Of a DNA stretch of 6,993 bases, positions 1 through 5,584 are shown in pieces (the first letter of the stretch is position 1; each line of letters opens with the position of its first letter). The notes under the pieces were generated by a model. It had not been told where the DNA came from, ran no database searches, and worked only from the letters and a program-made list of their open reading frames with translations. The stretch is from 2-01-FULL-33-17 sp964401705 (GTDB taxonomy: Bacteria; Patescibacteriota; Minisyncoccia; Phycocordibacterales; UBA9973). The stretch lies in contig CAYNZJ010000027.1 in assembly GCA_964401705.1 (NCBI GenBank), positions 1 through 6,993 on the forward strand, given 5' to 3'. A program made the translations under genes and the position numbers.

Positions 1-738
1 ATGGAAGGAAATGAAGTAGAAAAATATAAGATTTTAACAGTTGATGATATTCGCAATGCTTGTGAGATGCGCTATGGTAAAGATGGCGAAATGGTAGAAG
101 TTTGCCAAATGACAGAAGAATTAAAACAAGGCATTGACCGTTTACAAAAATTCTCTCGTGTTGCGACTATTTATGGTTCAGCACGGCTTAGTGAAGATAA
201 TCCTAATTATATTCAAGTTGAAAAATTAGCATATGCATTGGCTCATGATTTAGGCTATGCAATTATTACTGGTGGTGGCGGGGGAATAATGGAAGCCGGT
301 AACCGCGGGGCGCATCGAGCTAATGGTTCATCAATTGGGGCTACAATTACATTACCCAGAGAACAAAAGACAAATAAATACGTTACCGATGTTATACCTT
401 TTAATTATTTCTTTACTCGAAAAGTTGCTCTTCGTTACTCTACCGAAGTTGCTATATATTGTCCGGGGGGATTTGGTACACTAGATGAACTTTTTGAAGT
501 TATCACATTAATTCAAACTAAAAAAATGAATAAAATCCCGGTTATTCTTTTTGGAACAGAATTTTGGAATCCAATAGATAAACTAATAAAAAATCTTTTA
601 GTTGAAGAATATGAAACTATAGAAAATAATGAACGTGGGCTATATTTAATTACCGATGATATTGATACCGTTTTGGAAATTGCAGCTGCTGCGGATTTGA
701 AAAAAGTTGAAAATGGTATAACTCATACAATAAGATAA
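1..738 (+). CDS. LOG-family (TIGR00730-type) Rossmann-fold protein, putative nucleoside 5'-monophosphate phosphoribohydrolase
   Basis: The 245-residue protein carries the two LOG hallmarks: a glycine-rich GGGGGIMEAGNRGA segment (91-104) and PGGFGTLDE (155-163). Upstream are a YGSAR nucleotide-fold entry (58-62) and FFTRK (137-141). By family knowledge, the Arg of the FFxRK region (R140) and the Glu of PGGxGTxxE (E163) are the catalytic pair that cleaves the N-glycosidic bond of nucleoside monophosphates; plant and actinobacterial members release cytokinin bases. In bacteria without cytokinins the true substrate is usually unknown, so only the general reaction is inferred. The protein should be cytosolic and dimeric. 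The first 50 residues are a predicted helical extension before the Rossmann core, as in the longer LOG subtype. The ATG sits on the first base of the window, so an upstream start and the promoter cannot be judged. The stop (736-738) is followed at once by a strong terminator. Confidence 0.88.
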   Translation: MEGNEVEKYKILTVDDIRNACEMRYGKDGEMVEVCQMTEELKQGIDRLQKFSRVATIYGSARLSEDNPNYIQVEKLAYALAHDLGYAIITGGGGGIMEAGNRGAHRANGSSIGATITLPREQKTNKYVTDVIPFNYFFTRKVALRYSTEVAIYCPGGFGTLDELFEVITLIQTKKMNKIPVILFGTEFWNPIDKLIKNLLVEEYETIENNERGLYLITDDIDTVLEIAAAADLKKVENGITHTIR

Positions 739-742
739 ATGC

Positions 743-780
743 AAAATAAAATGCTTCTAAATTTAGAAGCATTTTATTTT
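743..780 (+). terminator. Perfect palindromic intrinsic terminator after the LOG gene
   Basis: A 38-base perfect inverted repeat has two 19-base arms (743-761 and 762-780) meeting at AAATTT. The stable core is AATGCTTCTAAA pairing with TTTAGAAGCATT, followed by a T-rich run (ATTTTATTTT). It begins four bases after the LOG stop codon. Because the arms are symmetric, an A-tract precedes and a T-tract follows on both strands, so it could stop transcription from either side. It separates the LOG gene from the ABC-F gene, which therefore needs its own promoter. Confidence 0.85.
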
Positions 781-783
781 ACT

Positions 784-821
784 TTGAAAATTTTGATTTT
801 TAGTGTAATGTAGTCATATAT
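784..821 (+). promoter_or_regulatory. Putative promoter of the ABC-F gene
   Basis: The 41 bases between the terminator and the ATG at 822 hold TGTAAT (804-809, five of six matches to TATAAT). A TTGAAA lies at 784-789, but its 14-base spacer is short, so the -35 assignment is weak. Transcription from this -10 would begin near 816, leaving a leader of only about six bases. No Shine-Dalgarno-like purine run is present before the ATG. The need for a promoter here is well supported by the preceding terminator; the exact boxes are a guess. Confidence 0.4.
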
Positions 822-2297
822 ATGTCTAAAGATTCAGTTGTAATTCGATTTAACGATGTTTCATTTGAATATGGCCCAAATAAACCTATTTTAAAAGAGG
901 TTAGTTTTTCTGTGCGTTCTGGGTCCAAAGTAACTATTATGGGTCAAAATGGAGCTGGTAAAAGTACTTTATTTGGTTTAATTACTGGTAAACATAGTCC
1001 CGAGGATGGCGATATAAATATTGCAACTGGGGCAACTATTGCACTATCTCGCCAAGTTATACCACGTGATGAAATGGATTTAACTGTTAGAGAATTTTTT
1101 GAAAAATGTTTTCCTAAAAAAAAGGTCTACGACATTGATCCACGCATAGACGATGTTCTTGAAGTTGTAAATTTGAAAGGTCATGAAAAAGTCCACGACA
1201 GAATAATCAAAACTTTTTCCGGCGGGCAACAAGCTCGGCTTTTATTAGCTTCAGCTTTAATCCAAGAGCCAGATATACTGCTACTTGATGAGCCAACAAA
1301 TAATTTAGACAAAGCGGGAATTGCACATTTAACTGAATTTTTGATTAATTACAAAAAAACAGTTTTGGTAATTTCGCACGATGCAGAATTTTTGAATTCT
1401 TTTACAGATGGGGTTTTGTATTTAGATGTACATACCAAAATTGTCGAGCAATATGCCGGGAACTATAATGATGTATTAAAAGACATTACTGCCCGTGTAG
1501 AAAAAGAAAACATGAAAAATGCTCAGCTTCAAAAAACCATCATTGCTAAAAAAGAAAAAGCTAATGAATTTGCTTACAAAGGTGGAAGATTACGTCTTGT
1601 GGCTAAACGCATGCGTGAATTAGCAGAAGATTTAGAAGATGAATTAGTTGACGTTCGTCAAGAAGACAGAACAATTCGTAATTTTACAATTCCAGCGCAG
1701 GACGAATTTTTAGGAACTATTGCCGAGGTTAGTTTTTTTACTACATTTAAACAAGGTCATGTTAGTAAACGAACAGCAAATATAAATCTAAAAAAGAACC
1801 AACATCTATTATTGCGCGGTCCCAATGGTATTGGTAAATCAACCTTACTGGAAAAAATCGCTAACCGCCAAGAAGATGGGGTAGTAGTTAGTCGGGGTGT
1901 CCGGATTGGATATTATCGACAAGATTTTTCAAATATGGATTTTGATCAAACTGTGCATCAAATCCTAATTGGAGCTATGGAAAAATCCGGTACAATTACT
2001 CGCGAGGAAACCTTGCGCGCTACCGCTGCAATTTTTCTAATAACTGGGGAACTCATCCATACTAAATTTGGGGTGCTCTCAGAGGGGCAAAAAGGCCTTG
2101 TAGCGTTTGCTCGGCTTGTTTTAGAAAAGCCAGGATTATTAATACTGGACGAGCCCACAAACCATATAAATTTTCGTCATATTCCTGTAATTGCCGAGGC
2201 TTTGAATAAATACACCGGAGCGATGATACTAGTCTCACACGTACCTGAATTCGTAGAAAAAATCCGAATAGATGAAATCTTGGATTTGGAAAAATAA
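822..2297 (+). CDS. ABC-F family ATPase with two cassettes (ribosome-associated translation factor type)
   Basis: The 491-residue protein has two ABC cassettes and no membrane segment. Cassette 1 has Walker A GQNGAGKST (41-49), signature FSGGQ (132-136), Walker B ending LLLDEPTNNLD (catalytic E157) and switch H186. A charged helical linker (about 221-290, rich in K/E/R) follows; in ABC-F proteins this region reaches the peptidyl-transferase/P-site tRNA area. Cassette 2 has Walker A GPNGIGKST (333-341), signature LSEGQ (419-423), Walker B LILDEPTNHIN (E444) and H473. Known ABC-F proteins (EttA, Uup, antibiotic-resistance types) bind the ribosomal E site and act on stalled or initiating ribosomes; which role applies here cannot be told. 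Oddities are the LSEGQ signature, with Glu in place of the usual Gly, and DEPTNHIN in place of DEPTNHLD, which loses the D-loop Asp in cassette 2. The length is short for ABC-F. About 23 of 27 arginines use CGN codons. The ATG at 822 gives a normal cassette start. Confidence 0.93.
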   Translation: MSKDSVVIRFNDVSFEYGPNKPILKEVSFSVRSGSKVTIMGQNGAGKSTLFGLITGKHSPEDGDINIATGATIALSRQVIPRDEMDLTVREFFEKCFPKKKVYDIDPRIDDVLEVVNLKGHEKVHDRIIKTFSGGQQARLLLASALIQEPDILLLDEPTNNLDKAGIAHLTEFLINYKKTVLVISHDAEFLNSFTDGVLYLDVHTKIVEQYAGNYNDVLKDITARVEKENMKNAQLQKTIIAKKEKANEFAYKGGRLRLVAKRMRELAEDLEDELVDVRQEDRTIRNFTIPAQDEFLGTIAEVSFFTTFKQGHVSKRTANINLKKNQHLLLRGPNGIGKSTLLEKIANRQEDGVVVSRGVRIGYYRQDFSNMDFDQTVHQILIGAMEKSGTITREETLRATAAIFLITGELIHTKFGVLSEGQKGLVAFARLVLEKPGLLILDEPTNHINFRHIPVIAEALNKYTGAMILVSHVPEFVEKIRIDEILDLEK

Positions 2298-2314
2298 AAC
2301 GGTATAATAGGTTT
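2280..2314 (+). promoter_or_regulatory. Promoter with consensus -10 placed for a leaderless mRNA
   Basis: A perfect TATAAT occupies 2303-2308, followed by exactly six bases (AGGTTT) and then the ATG at 2315. A TTGGAT at 2280-2285, inside the end of the ABC-F gene, lies 17 bases upstream as a partial -35. Initiation normally falls six to seven bases after the -10, so the first transcribed base should be at or next to the A of the start codon. No room is left for a ribosome binding site. The consensus box and spacing are seen directly; leaderless expression is inferred. Confidence 0.7.
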
Positions 2315-2707
2315 ATGAAAAACCAATTTTTAAAAATTGAAGAACGCGCAAGAAGAGCCTTTGAAGAATATCCTTTTATTCATGCATTTTTAGCAGGTAT
2401 TGGGGTAGTACTTTTTTGGCGTGGTGTATGGGAAATTGCCGATATTAATAATCTTGATCCGGTAGTATCGATAATACTTGGGGTTTTGATTTTAGGGGGA
2501 ATTGGGTTATTTATCCAAACATTTATTGGTAATACTTTGATTATCAAAAAAATCAAACACGAAGTTGAAATGGAAAAAGAAAACAAAAAAGAAGTAAAAC
2601 AATTTGAAAATGAAATAATAAAAGAAGAAATCACCCTAAATCATCTATTTACTCAAATCAATGAACTCAAAGAAAAAGTCGACCATATTGAAGAGCATTT
2701 AAAATAA
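2315..2707 (+). CDS. Small two-helix membrane protein with C-terminal coiled coil, unknown function
   Basis: I do not recognise a named family in this 130-residue protein. An amphipathic, Arg/Glu-rich start (1-19) leads into a first membrane helix (about 21-40, containing HAFLAGIGVVLFW). After a short acidic turn (IADINNLD) comes a second helix (about 48-76, LGVLILGGIGLFI). The rest (77-130) is highly charged. From L108 it shows heptad spacing L108, L111, I115, L118, V122, I125, L129, a convincing coiled coil, so the protein probably oligomerises or binds a partner. With two helices, both termini should lie on the same side, most likely the cytoplasm. There is no signal peptidase site or catalytic motif. 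It starts 17 bases after the ABC-F stop but has its own TATAAT box, so it is probably transcribed independently as well as by read-through. The ATG at 2315 is the only sensible start. Confidence 0.8.
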   Translation: MKNQFLKIEERARRAFEEYPFIHAFLAGIGVVLFWRGVWEIADINNLDPVVSIILGVLILGGIGLFIQTFIGNTLIIKKIKHEVEMEKENKKEVKQFENEIIKEEITLNHLFTQINELKEKVDHIEEHLK

Positions 2708-2728
2708 ACCAATTATTTTGTTTTTTTT
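2701..2728 (+). terminator. Weak AT-only hairpin with T-tract after the small membrane protein gene
   Basis: AAAATAA (2701-2707) and TTATTTT (2713-2719) can pair around a five-base loop and are followed by G and eight T residues (2721-2728). The stem has only A-T pairs and includes the stop codon, so it would be unstable. The T-run after the gene is the main reason to list it. Read-through into the next gene is quite possible. Confidence 0.3.
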
Positions 2729-2733
2729 AAAAG

Positions 2734-2772
2734 TGCTACCATTATCTAATAATAGTTATAAATAATAAATTT
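2734..2772 (+). promoter_or_regulatory. Possible promoter of the zinc-ribbon RDD gene
   Basis: The 65-base gap before the ATG at 2773 is almost entirely A+T and offers several -10-like hexamers, the best being TCTAAT (2745-2750) and TATAAA (2757-2762). Neither has a convincing -35 at 16-18 bases, and in sequence this AT-rich such matches arise by chance. Nothing resembling a Shine-Dalgarno sequence precedes the ATG. The gap is long enough, relative to the tight spacing elsewhere, that a promoter here is plausible. Confidence 0.3.
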
Positions 2773-3495
2773 ATGTCTTGCCAAAAATGTGGGGTAGAAT
2801 TAACCCAAGAATCTGTCTTTTGTCCCCAATGTGGTTCTAATTCAAATGGATCTAATGCTGAAGTTTTTCTACCAGTTAATATGGAAATTAGATTTTTGAA
2901 TTATATTTTAGATTCAATATTTTATATTATCTTGTGTATATTTGTTGGGTTTTGGATTGGGTTCTTTTCTGGATTTTTATCTGAATTATTTAAAATAAAA
3001 GAAGTCAATTTTGATTCTATTTGGTTCTCTGTTTTGATTTTCTTATTATACCCATTATATTATGTTTTCTTTGAGGGGATTTGGCAATCAACCCCAGGTA
3101 AATGGATTACCAAAACAAAAGTTACTAGAATTGATGGGACCAAACCAAGATTTTTACAAATACTAGGTAGAACATTTTCACGTTATATTCCGTTTGATAA
3201 TTTCTCTTTTCTTTTTAATAATACTCCACGAGGTTGGCATGACCGGATTTCAAGAACCTTAGTTGTCCCAGCTAGTTATACTATAGATGATGTTAAAAAA
3301 ATTGATGTTAAAAAAATAAAAAATAATGGCAATAAAATAGTTATAATAATTGTTGCAATTTTTGCTATAATTTTTATATTAGGTATTTTATCTGCAGTTG
3401 TTTTGACTTCTTTAAATCAAGCTAGAGAAAAAGCTCAAATTAAAATGGATGAATCTAAAATAGAAACACCCATTACTAATACAAACTTAGAATAA
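2773..3495 (+). CDS. Zinc-ribbon RDD-family membrane protein with pilin-like C-terminal helix
   Basis: The 240-residue protein opens with a zinc ribbon, CQKC (C3, C6) and CPQC (C17, C20), which should bind one metal in the cytoplasm. An RDD domain follows (about 37-166). It has the conserved Arg and Asp of the first helix (R40, D47), membrane segments near 48-70 and 83-101, the STPGKWITKTKV motif (106-117), the DG turn (121-122), the R133/R137 region, and DRISRTLVV (157-165). A charged linker containing a duplicated DVKKI leads to a last membrane helix (about 189-212) ending LGILSAVVLTSLNQAREKA. That ending closely resembles the N-terminal helix of type IV pilins, but it lacks the prepilin-peptidase site. 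RDD proteins are poorly understood; some are linked to transport or stress. The gene converges on the minus-strand operon. The start at 2773 keeps the whole zinc ribbon. Confidence 0.85.
   Translation: MSCQKCGVELTQESVFCPQCGSNSNGSNAEVFLPVNMEIRFLNYILDSIFYIILCIFVGFWIGFFSGFLSELFKIKEVNFDSIWFSVLIFLLYPLYYVFFEGIWQSTPGKWITKTKVTRIDGTKPRFLQILGRTFSRYIPFDNFSFLFNNTPRGWHDRISRTLVVPASYTIDDVKKIDVKKIKNNGNKIVIIIVAIFAIIFILGILSAVVLTSLNQAREKAQIKMDESKIETPITNTNLE
3289..3318 (+). repeat. 15-base in-frame tandem duplication
   Basis: Two adjacent 15-base units, 3289-3303 and 3304-3318, match at 14 of 15 positions (GATGTTAAAAAAATT/A). They encode DVKKI twice in the linker between the RDD domain and the last membrane helix. 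The run of seven A residues in each copy suggests origin by replication slippage. It does not disturb the reading frame. Confidence 0.8.
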
Positions 3496-3508
3496 TTATA
3501 GAAAAATT

Positions 3509-3553
3509 CAGTAAACAAAAAAACAGAATTATCTTCTGTTTTTTTGTTTACTG
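3509..3553. terminator. Bidirectional terminator shared by convergent genes, overlapping the rluF-like 3' end
   Basis: Two perfectly complementary 20-base arms (3509-3528 and 3534-3553) flank a five-base loop TTATC. The inner core ACAGAA/TTCTGT is followed on each strand by a TTTTTTTGTTT tail, so the element should terminate transcription in both directions. It begins 13 bases after the RDD stop codon. On the minus strand the right arm and loop encode the final residues and the stop codon (3529-3531) of the pseudouridine synthase, so the gene ends inside its own terminator. Confidence 0.88.
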
Positions 3554-4425
3554 GTTGATCTTTTTTTAGACTTACGAGCTTTGGTATTTGGGTTTTTATA
3601 GGGGGTTATTGTTTTTTTAGGGGCTGGTTTTAAAAATAGTTTTTTAGGTAATGTTTTCTTTTCAGCATTAGTTATTTTTACTTTTTCTATTGCTTTTTGC
3701 ATTGTTTCTTTTACTGGGACGTATAACATTGCTAATAGAATTTTTTTGTTTTTCTCATCGATATGTCTATATTCTCCAGGGGCAAGTTTACCAAGTTCAA
3801 TATTCATTATCCGGACTCTTTTTAAATCAACTACACCATAATGTAAAGCTTCACACATTCTACGAATTTGTCTTTTTTTACCTTCGGTTAGAATTATTTT
3901 AAAACTATTTGGAGAAATCCTTTCGGTTACGCAGTCTCTTGTCACTGACCCATCTAGTCTTATACCACCTTGCATTCTTTGCAAGAAAAGATCATTAAAT
4001 GGTTTGTCGACAGTTACATAATATTCTTTCTCATGTTTAAATCTTGGAGATAACAATTTATCAGTTATACGGCCATCATTGGTTATTAGTATTAAACCAT
4101 ATGAATCTTTATCTAGTCTTCCGACAGGGAATACTTTAATACTTTTACCGTCAGTATCTTTAAAATGAGTTGTAGTTAGAATATCTTTACCTCCGCGCTC
4201 GTCATTGTTAGTTAAGATACCAATTGGTTTATTGTATGCAATATAGTAAAGTTTTTCCTCGCGGACACCTTTGCTTCCGCGGATTTCAATTTTGTCTTTA
4301 GGGTCTACTTCTTGGCCTAATTGTGCTCGTTTACCATTAACATAGACGCTTCCTTTGTTAATCAAATCATCAGCTCCTCGGCGGGTAGTATAACCTTTGT
4401 CTTTTAAATATTTATTTATGCGCAT
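3529..4425 (-). CDS. rluF: 23S rRNA pseudouridine synthase, RluF-like (RsuA/RluB/RluF family)
   Basis: This 298-residue enzyme isomerises a uridine in rRNA to pseudouridine. The N-terminal S4 RNA-binding domain (1-50, MRINKYLKDKGYTTRRGADD then VNGKRAQLG) is followed by the catalytic domain: NKPIG (65-69), GRLDKDSYGL with catalytic D105 (102-111), HEKEYYVTVDKP (131-142) and EGKKRQIRRM (181-190). HEKEY.VTVDKP, VTR.C and RIMNIEL match what I recall of E. coli RluF (23S U2604) better than RluB or RsuA, so the target is inferred. I chose the ATG at 4425 because S4 domains of this family begin MRxNKYL; an in-frame ATG at 4458 would add 11 atypical residues. The gene overlaps the end of the MFS gene by 14 bases, with no Shine-Dalgarno sequence, suggesting coupled translation. 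The last 40-60 residues form a Lys/Arg/Pro-rich, probably disordered tail, encoded in part by the terminator stem. Confidence 0.9.
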   Translation of the reverse strand: MRINKYLKDKGYTTRRGADDLINKGSVYVNGKRAQLGQEVDPKDKIEIRGSKGVREEKLYYIAYNKPIGILTNNDERGGKDILTTTHFKDTDGKSIKVFPVGRLDKDSYGLILITNDGRITDKLLSPRFKHEKEYYVTVDKPFNDLFLQRMQGGIRLDGSVTRDCVTERISPNSFKIILTEGKKRQIRRMCEALHYGVVDLKRVRIMNIELGKLAPGEYRHIDEKNKKILLAMLYVPVKETMQKAIEKVKITNAEKKTLPKKLFLKPAPKKTITPYKNPNTKARKSKKRSTSKQKNRR

Positions 4426-5578
4426 ATGTTTTATTTTTACTAGTAATAATGATACCAATAATCAAAATTATGCCGATCACATAAAAAATATCTGTTATTG
4501 TTCCAATTGATAATACGATAATTCCAACTAATGATGCTATAAAATATCCTAATGGTTGCATGTCTCGCATAATACCCAATAGTTCTGTTTCTTCTTCTTT
4601 TATACTTCGAAAAAATATTCCTTCACCAGCTGTTTCTAAAATTACAGCCCCAATTCTTGAAACTAATAGAATAATAATCCAAATCAAAACCGATTGTGTC
4701 TTAATAAAAGGGAAGCTAAGTGTTGCTATTGTCATTAATATTAAACCAAACTGGGCAACTCTTCTTCCTGAAATTCCGGTATCAAGTATTCTCCCCACAG
4801 GATAGCCAAGTACAACAAAAGGTATAAGCATTATTGTAAACATAATCCCTAATGATTTAGCATCAATCCCTAAGACATCTCCTAGATAAATTGGGACATA
4901 TGCCACCATTAATGCATAAAATATTTGAAGTAATAATACAGATGTTAAAGGTTTTCGTAAGTCTGGTCTTTTTAATATTTTTTTTATTGAGCTAAAGAAA
5001 TTAGCTATGGGATAATTTTTATCTTTAAATTTAATTGTTGCAAAATATAAAGTTATTCCTGTGATTACCAAAAGTAAAAATGATATTTTATATGGTGCGC
5101 GTAATCCTAAATTGTAAGTCACTATTGCCGCTATCATAGGTCCCAGCATTCGGCCAATGTGTTGAAGTGCTACAATAGTACCACGGACTCTTACTGCAGA
5201 TCCTTTTATTGTATTGTGTTCAAAAAATACATCAAACCCAAAAGATATTAATATCTGTGATGCAAAGAATAAAATAAAAGAAATTCCAGACAGTAGGGGA
5301 TCAAAAGCAAACCCAATACCTATTAATGAAACTAAAGATAATAAAATAGATAACCCCATTGTTCTTCGGTTCCCTAAGAATTTTATCAAATGAGGAGTAA
5401 CCCAAGTTGAAAGAATTAAAGAAAGCGCAGCTGATGCTCCATAAATTATACCAATATTTTCTCGGCCGTTGATTATTTCAATAACTTTAGAGTTTGAATA
5501 TACAGTAAAACCAATACCCCAAGAAAAAAAGAAGTATGAGATATAAAGTATTTTTGTGTAAATATTAGTAAAATTCAT
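4412..5578 (-). CDS. Major facilitator superfamily transporter, 12 transmembrane helices, substrate unknown
   Basis: The 388-residue protein is a chain of hydrophobic segments fitting 12 helices in two halves, at about residues 10-28, 42-63, 74-91, 97-117, 132-155, 163-182, then 211-232, 240-262, 273-290, 297-316, 337-357 and 361-379. A basic cytoplasmic loop (183-210) joins the halves. Motif-A-like loops lie between helices 2 and 3 (LGNRRTMG, 68-75) and 8 and 9 (GRILDTGISGRR, 262-272), typical of MFS proton-coupled or facilitated carriers. Buried or membrane-edge charges (FGFDVFFEH around 113-121, RIGAVILE at 308-315) may line the path. No substrate can be named; efflux or small-solute uptake are both open. 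It begins six bases after the RNase J stop and ends inside the next gene, so it is the middle gene of an operon. No Shine-Dalgarno sequence precedes the ATG; the bases before it read TATAAAATAAA. Confidence 0.88.
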   Translation of the reverse strand: MNFTNIYTKILYISYFFFSWGIGFTVYSNSKVIEIINGRENIGIIYGASAALSLILSTWVTPHLIKFLGNRRTMGLSILLSLVSLIGIGFAFDPLLSGISFILFFASQILISFGFDVFFEHNTIKGSAVRVRGTIVALQHIGRMLGPMIAAIVTYNLGLRAPYKISFLLLVITGITLYFATIKFKDKNYPIANFFSSIKKILKRPDLRKPLTSVLLLQIFYALMVAYVPIYLGDVLGIDAKSLGIMFTIMLIPFVVLGYPVGRILDTGISGRRVAQFGLILMTIATLSFPFIKTQSVLIWIIILLVSRIGAVILETAGEGIFFRSIKEEETELLGIMRDMQPLGYFIASLVGIIVLSIGTITDIFYVIGIILIIGIIITSKNKTYAHK

Positions 5579-5584
5579 TTTATT

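Noticed and set aside
1958..2158. 66-codon open frame on the minus strand inside the ABC-F gene
   Set aside because: It lies antisense to the signature/Walker B region of cassette 2, has low-complexity Ser/Ile/Pro content and no start context; it is a shadow of the real gene.
2380..2634. 84-codon open frame on the minus strand opposite the small membrane protein
   Set aside because: Its Ser/Phe/Ile-rich translation is the mirror of Lys/Glu and hydrophobic codons on the plus strand, while the plus-strand gene has a consensus promoter and coherent helices plus coiled coil.
3690..3902. 70-codon hydrophobic open frame on the plus strand
   Set aside because: It is antisense to the conserved catalytic half of the RluF-like gene, so the apparent hydrophobicity comes from complementing Lys/Asn/Glu codons.
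4426..4458. Upstream in-frame ATG at 4458 as the start of the pseudouridine synthase
   Set aside because: It would add 11 hydrophobic/basic residues before the S4 domain that the family does not have and would extend the overlap with the MFS gene to 47 bases; 4425 begins with the canonical MRINKYL.
4560..4805. 81-codon open frame on the plus strand
   Set aside because: It is antisense to membrane helices of the MFS gene, with no promoter, terminator or recognisable motif.
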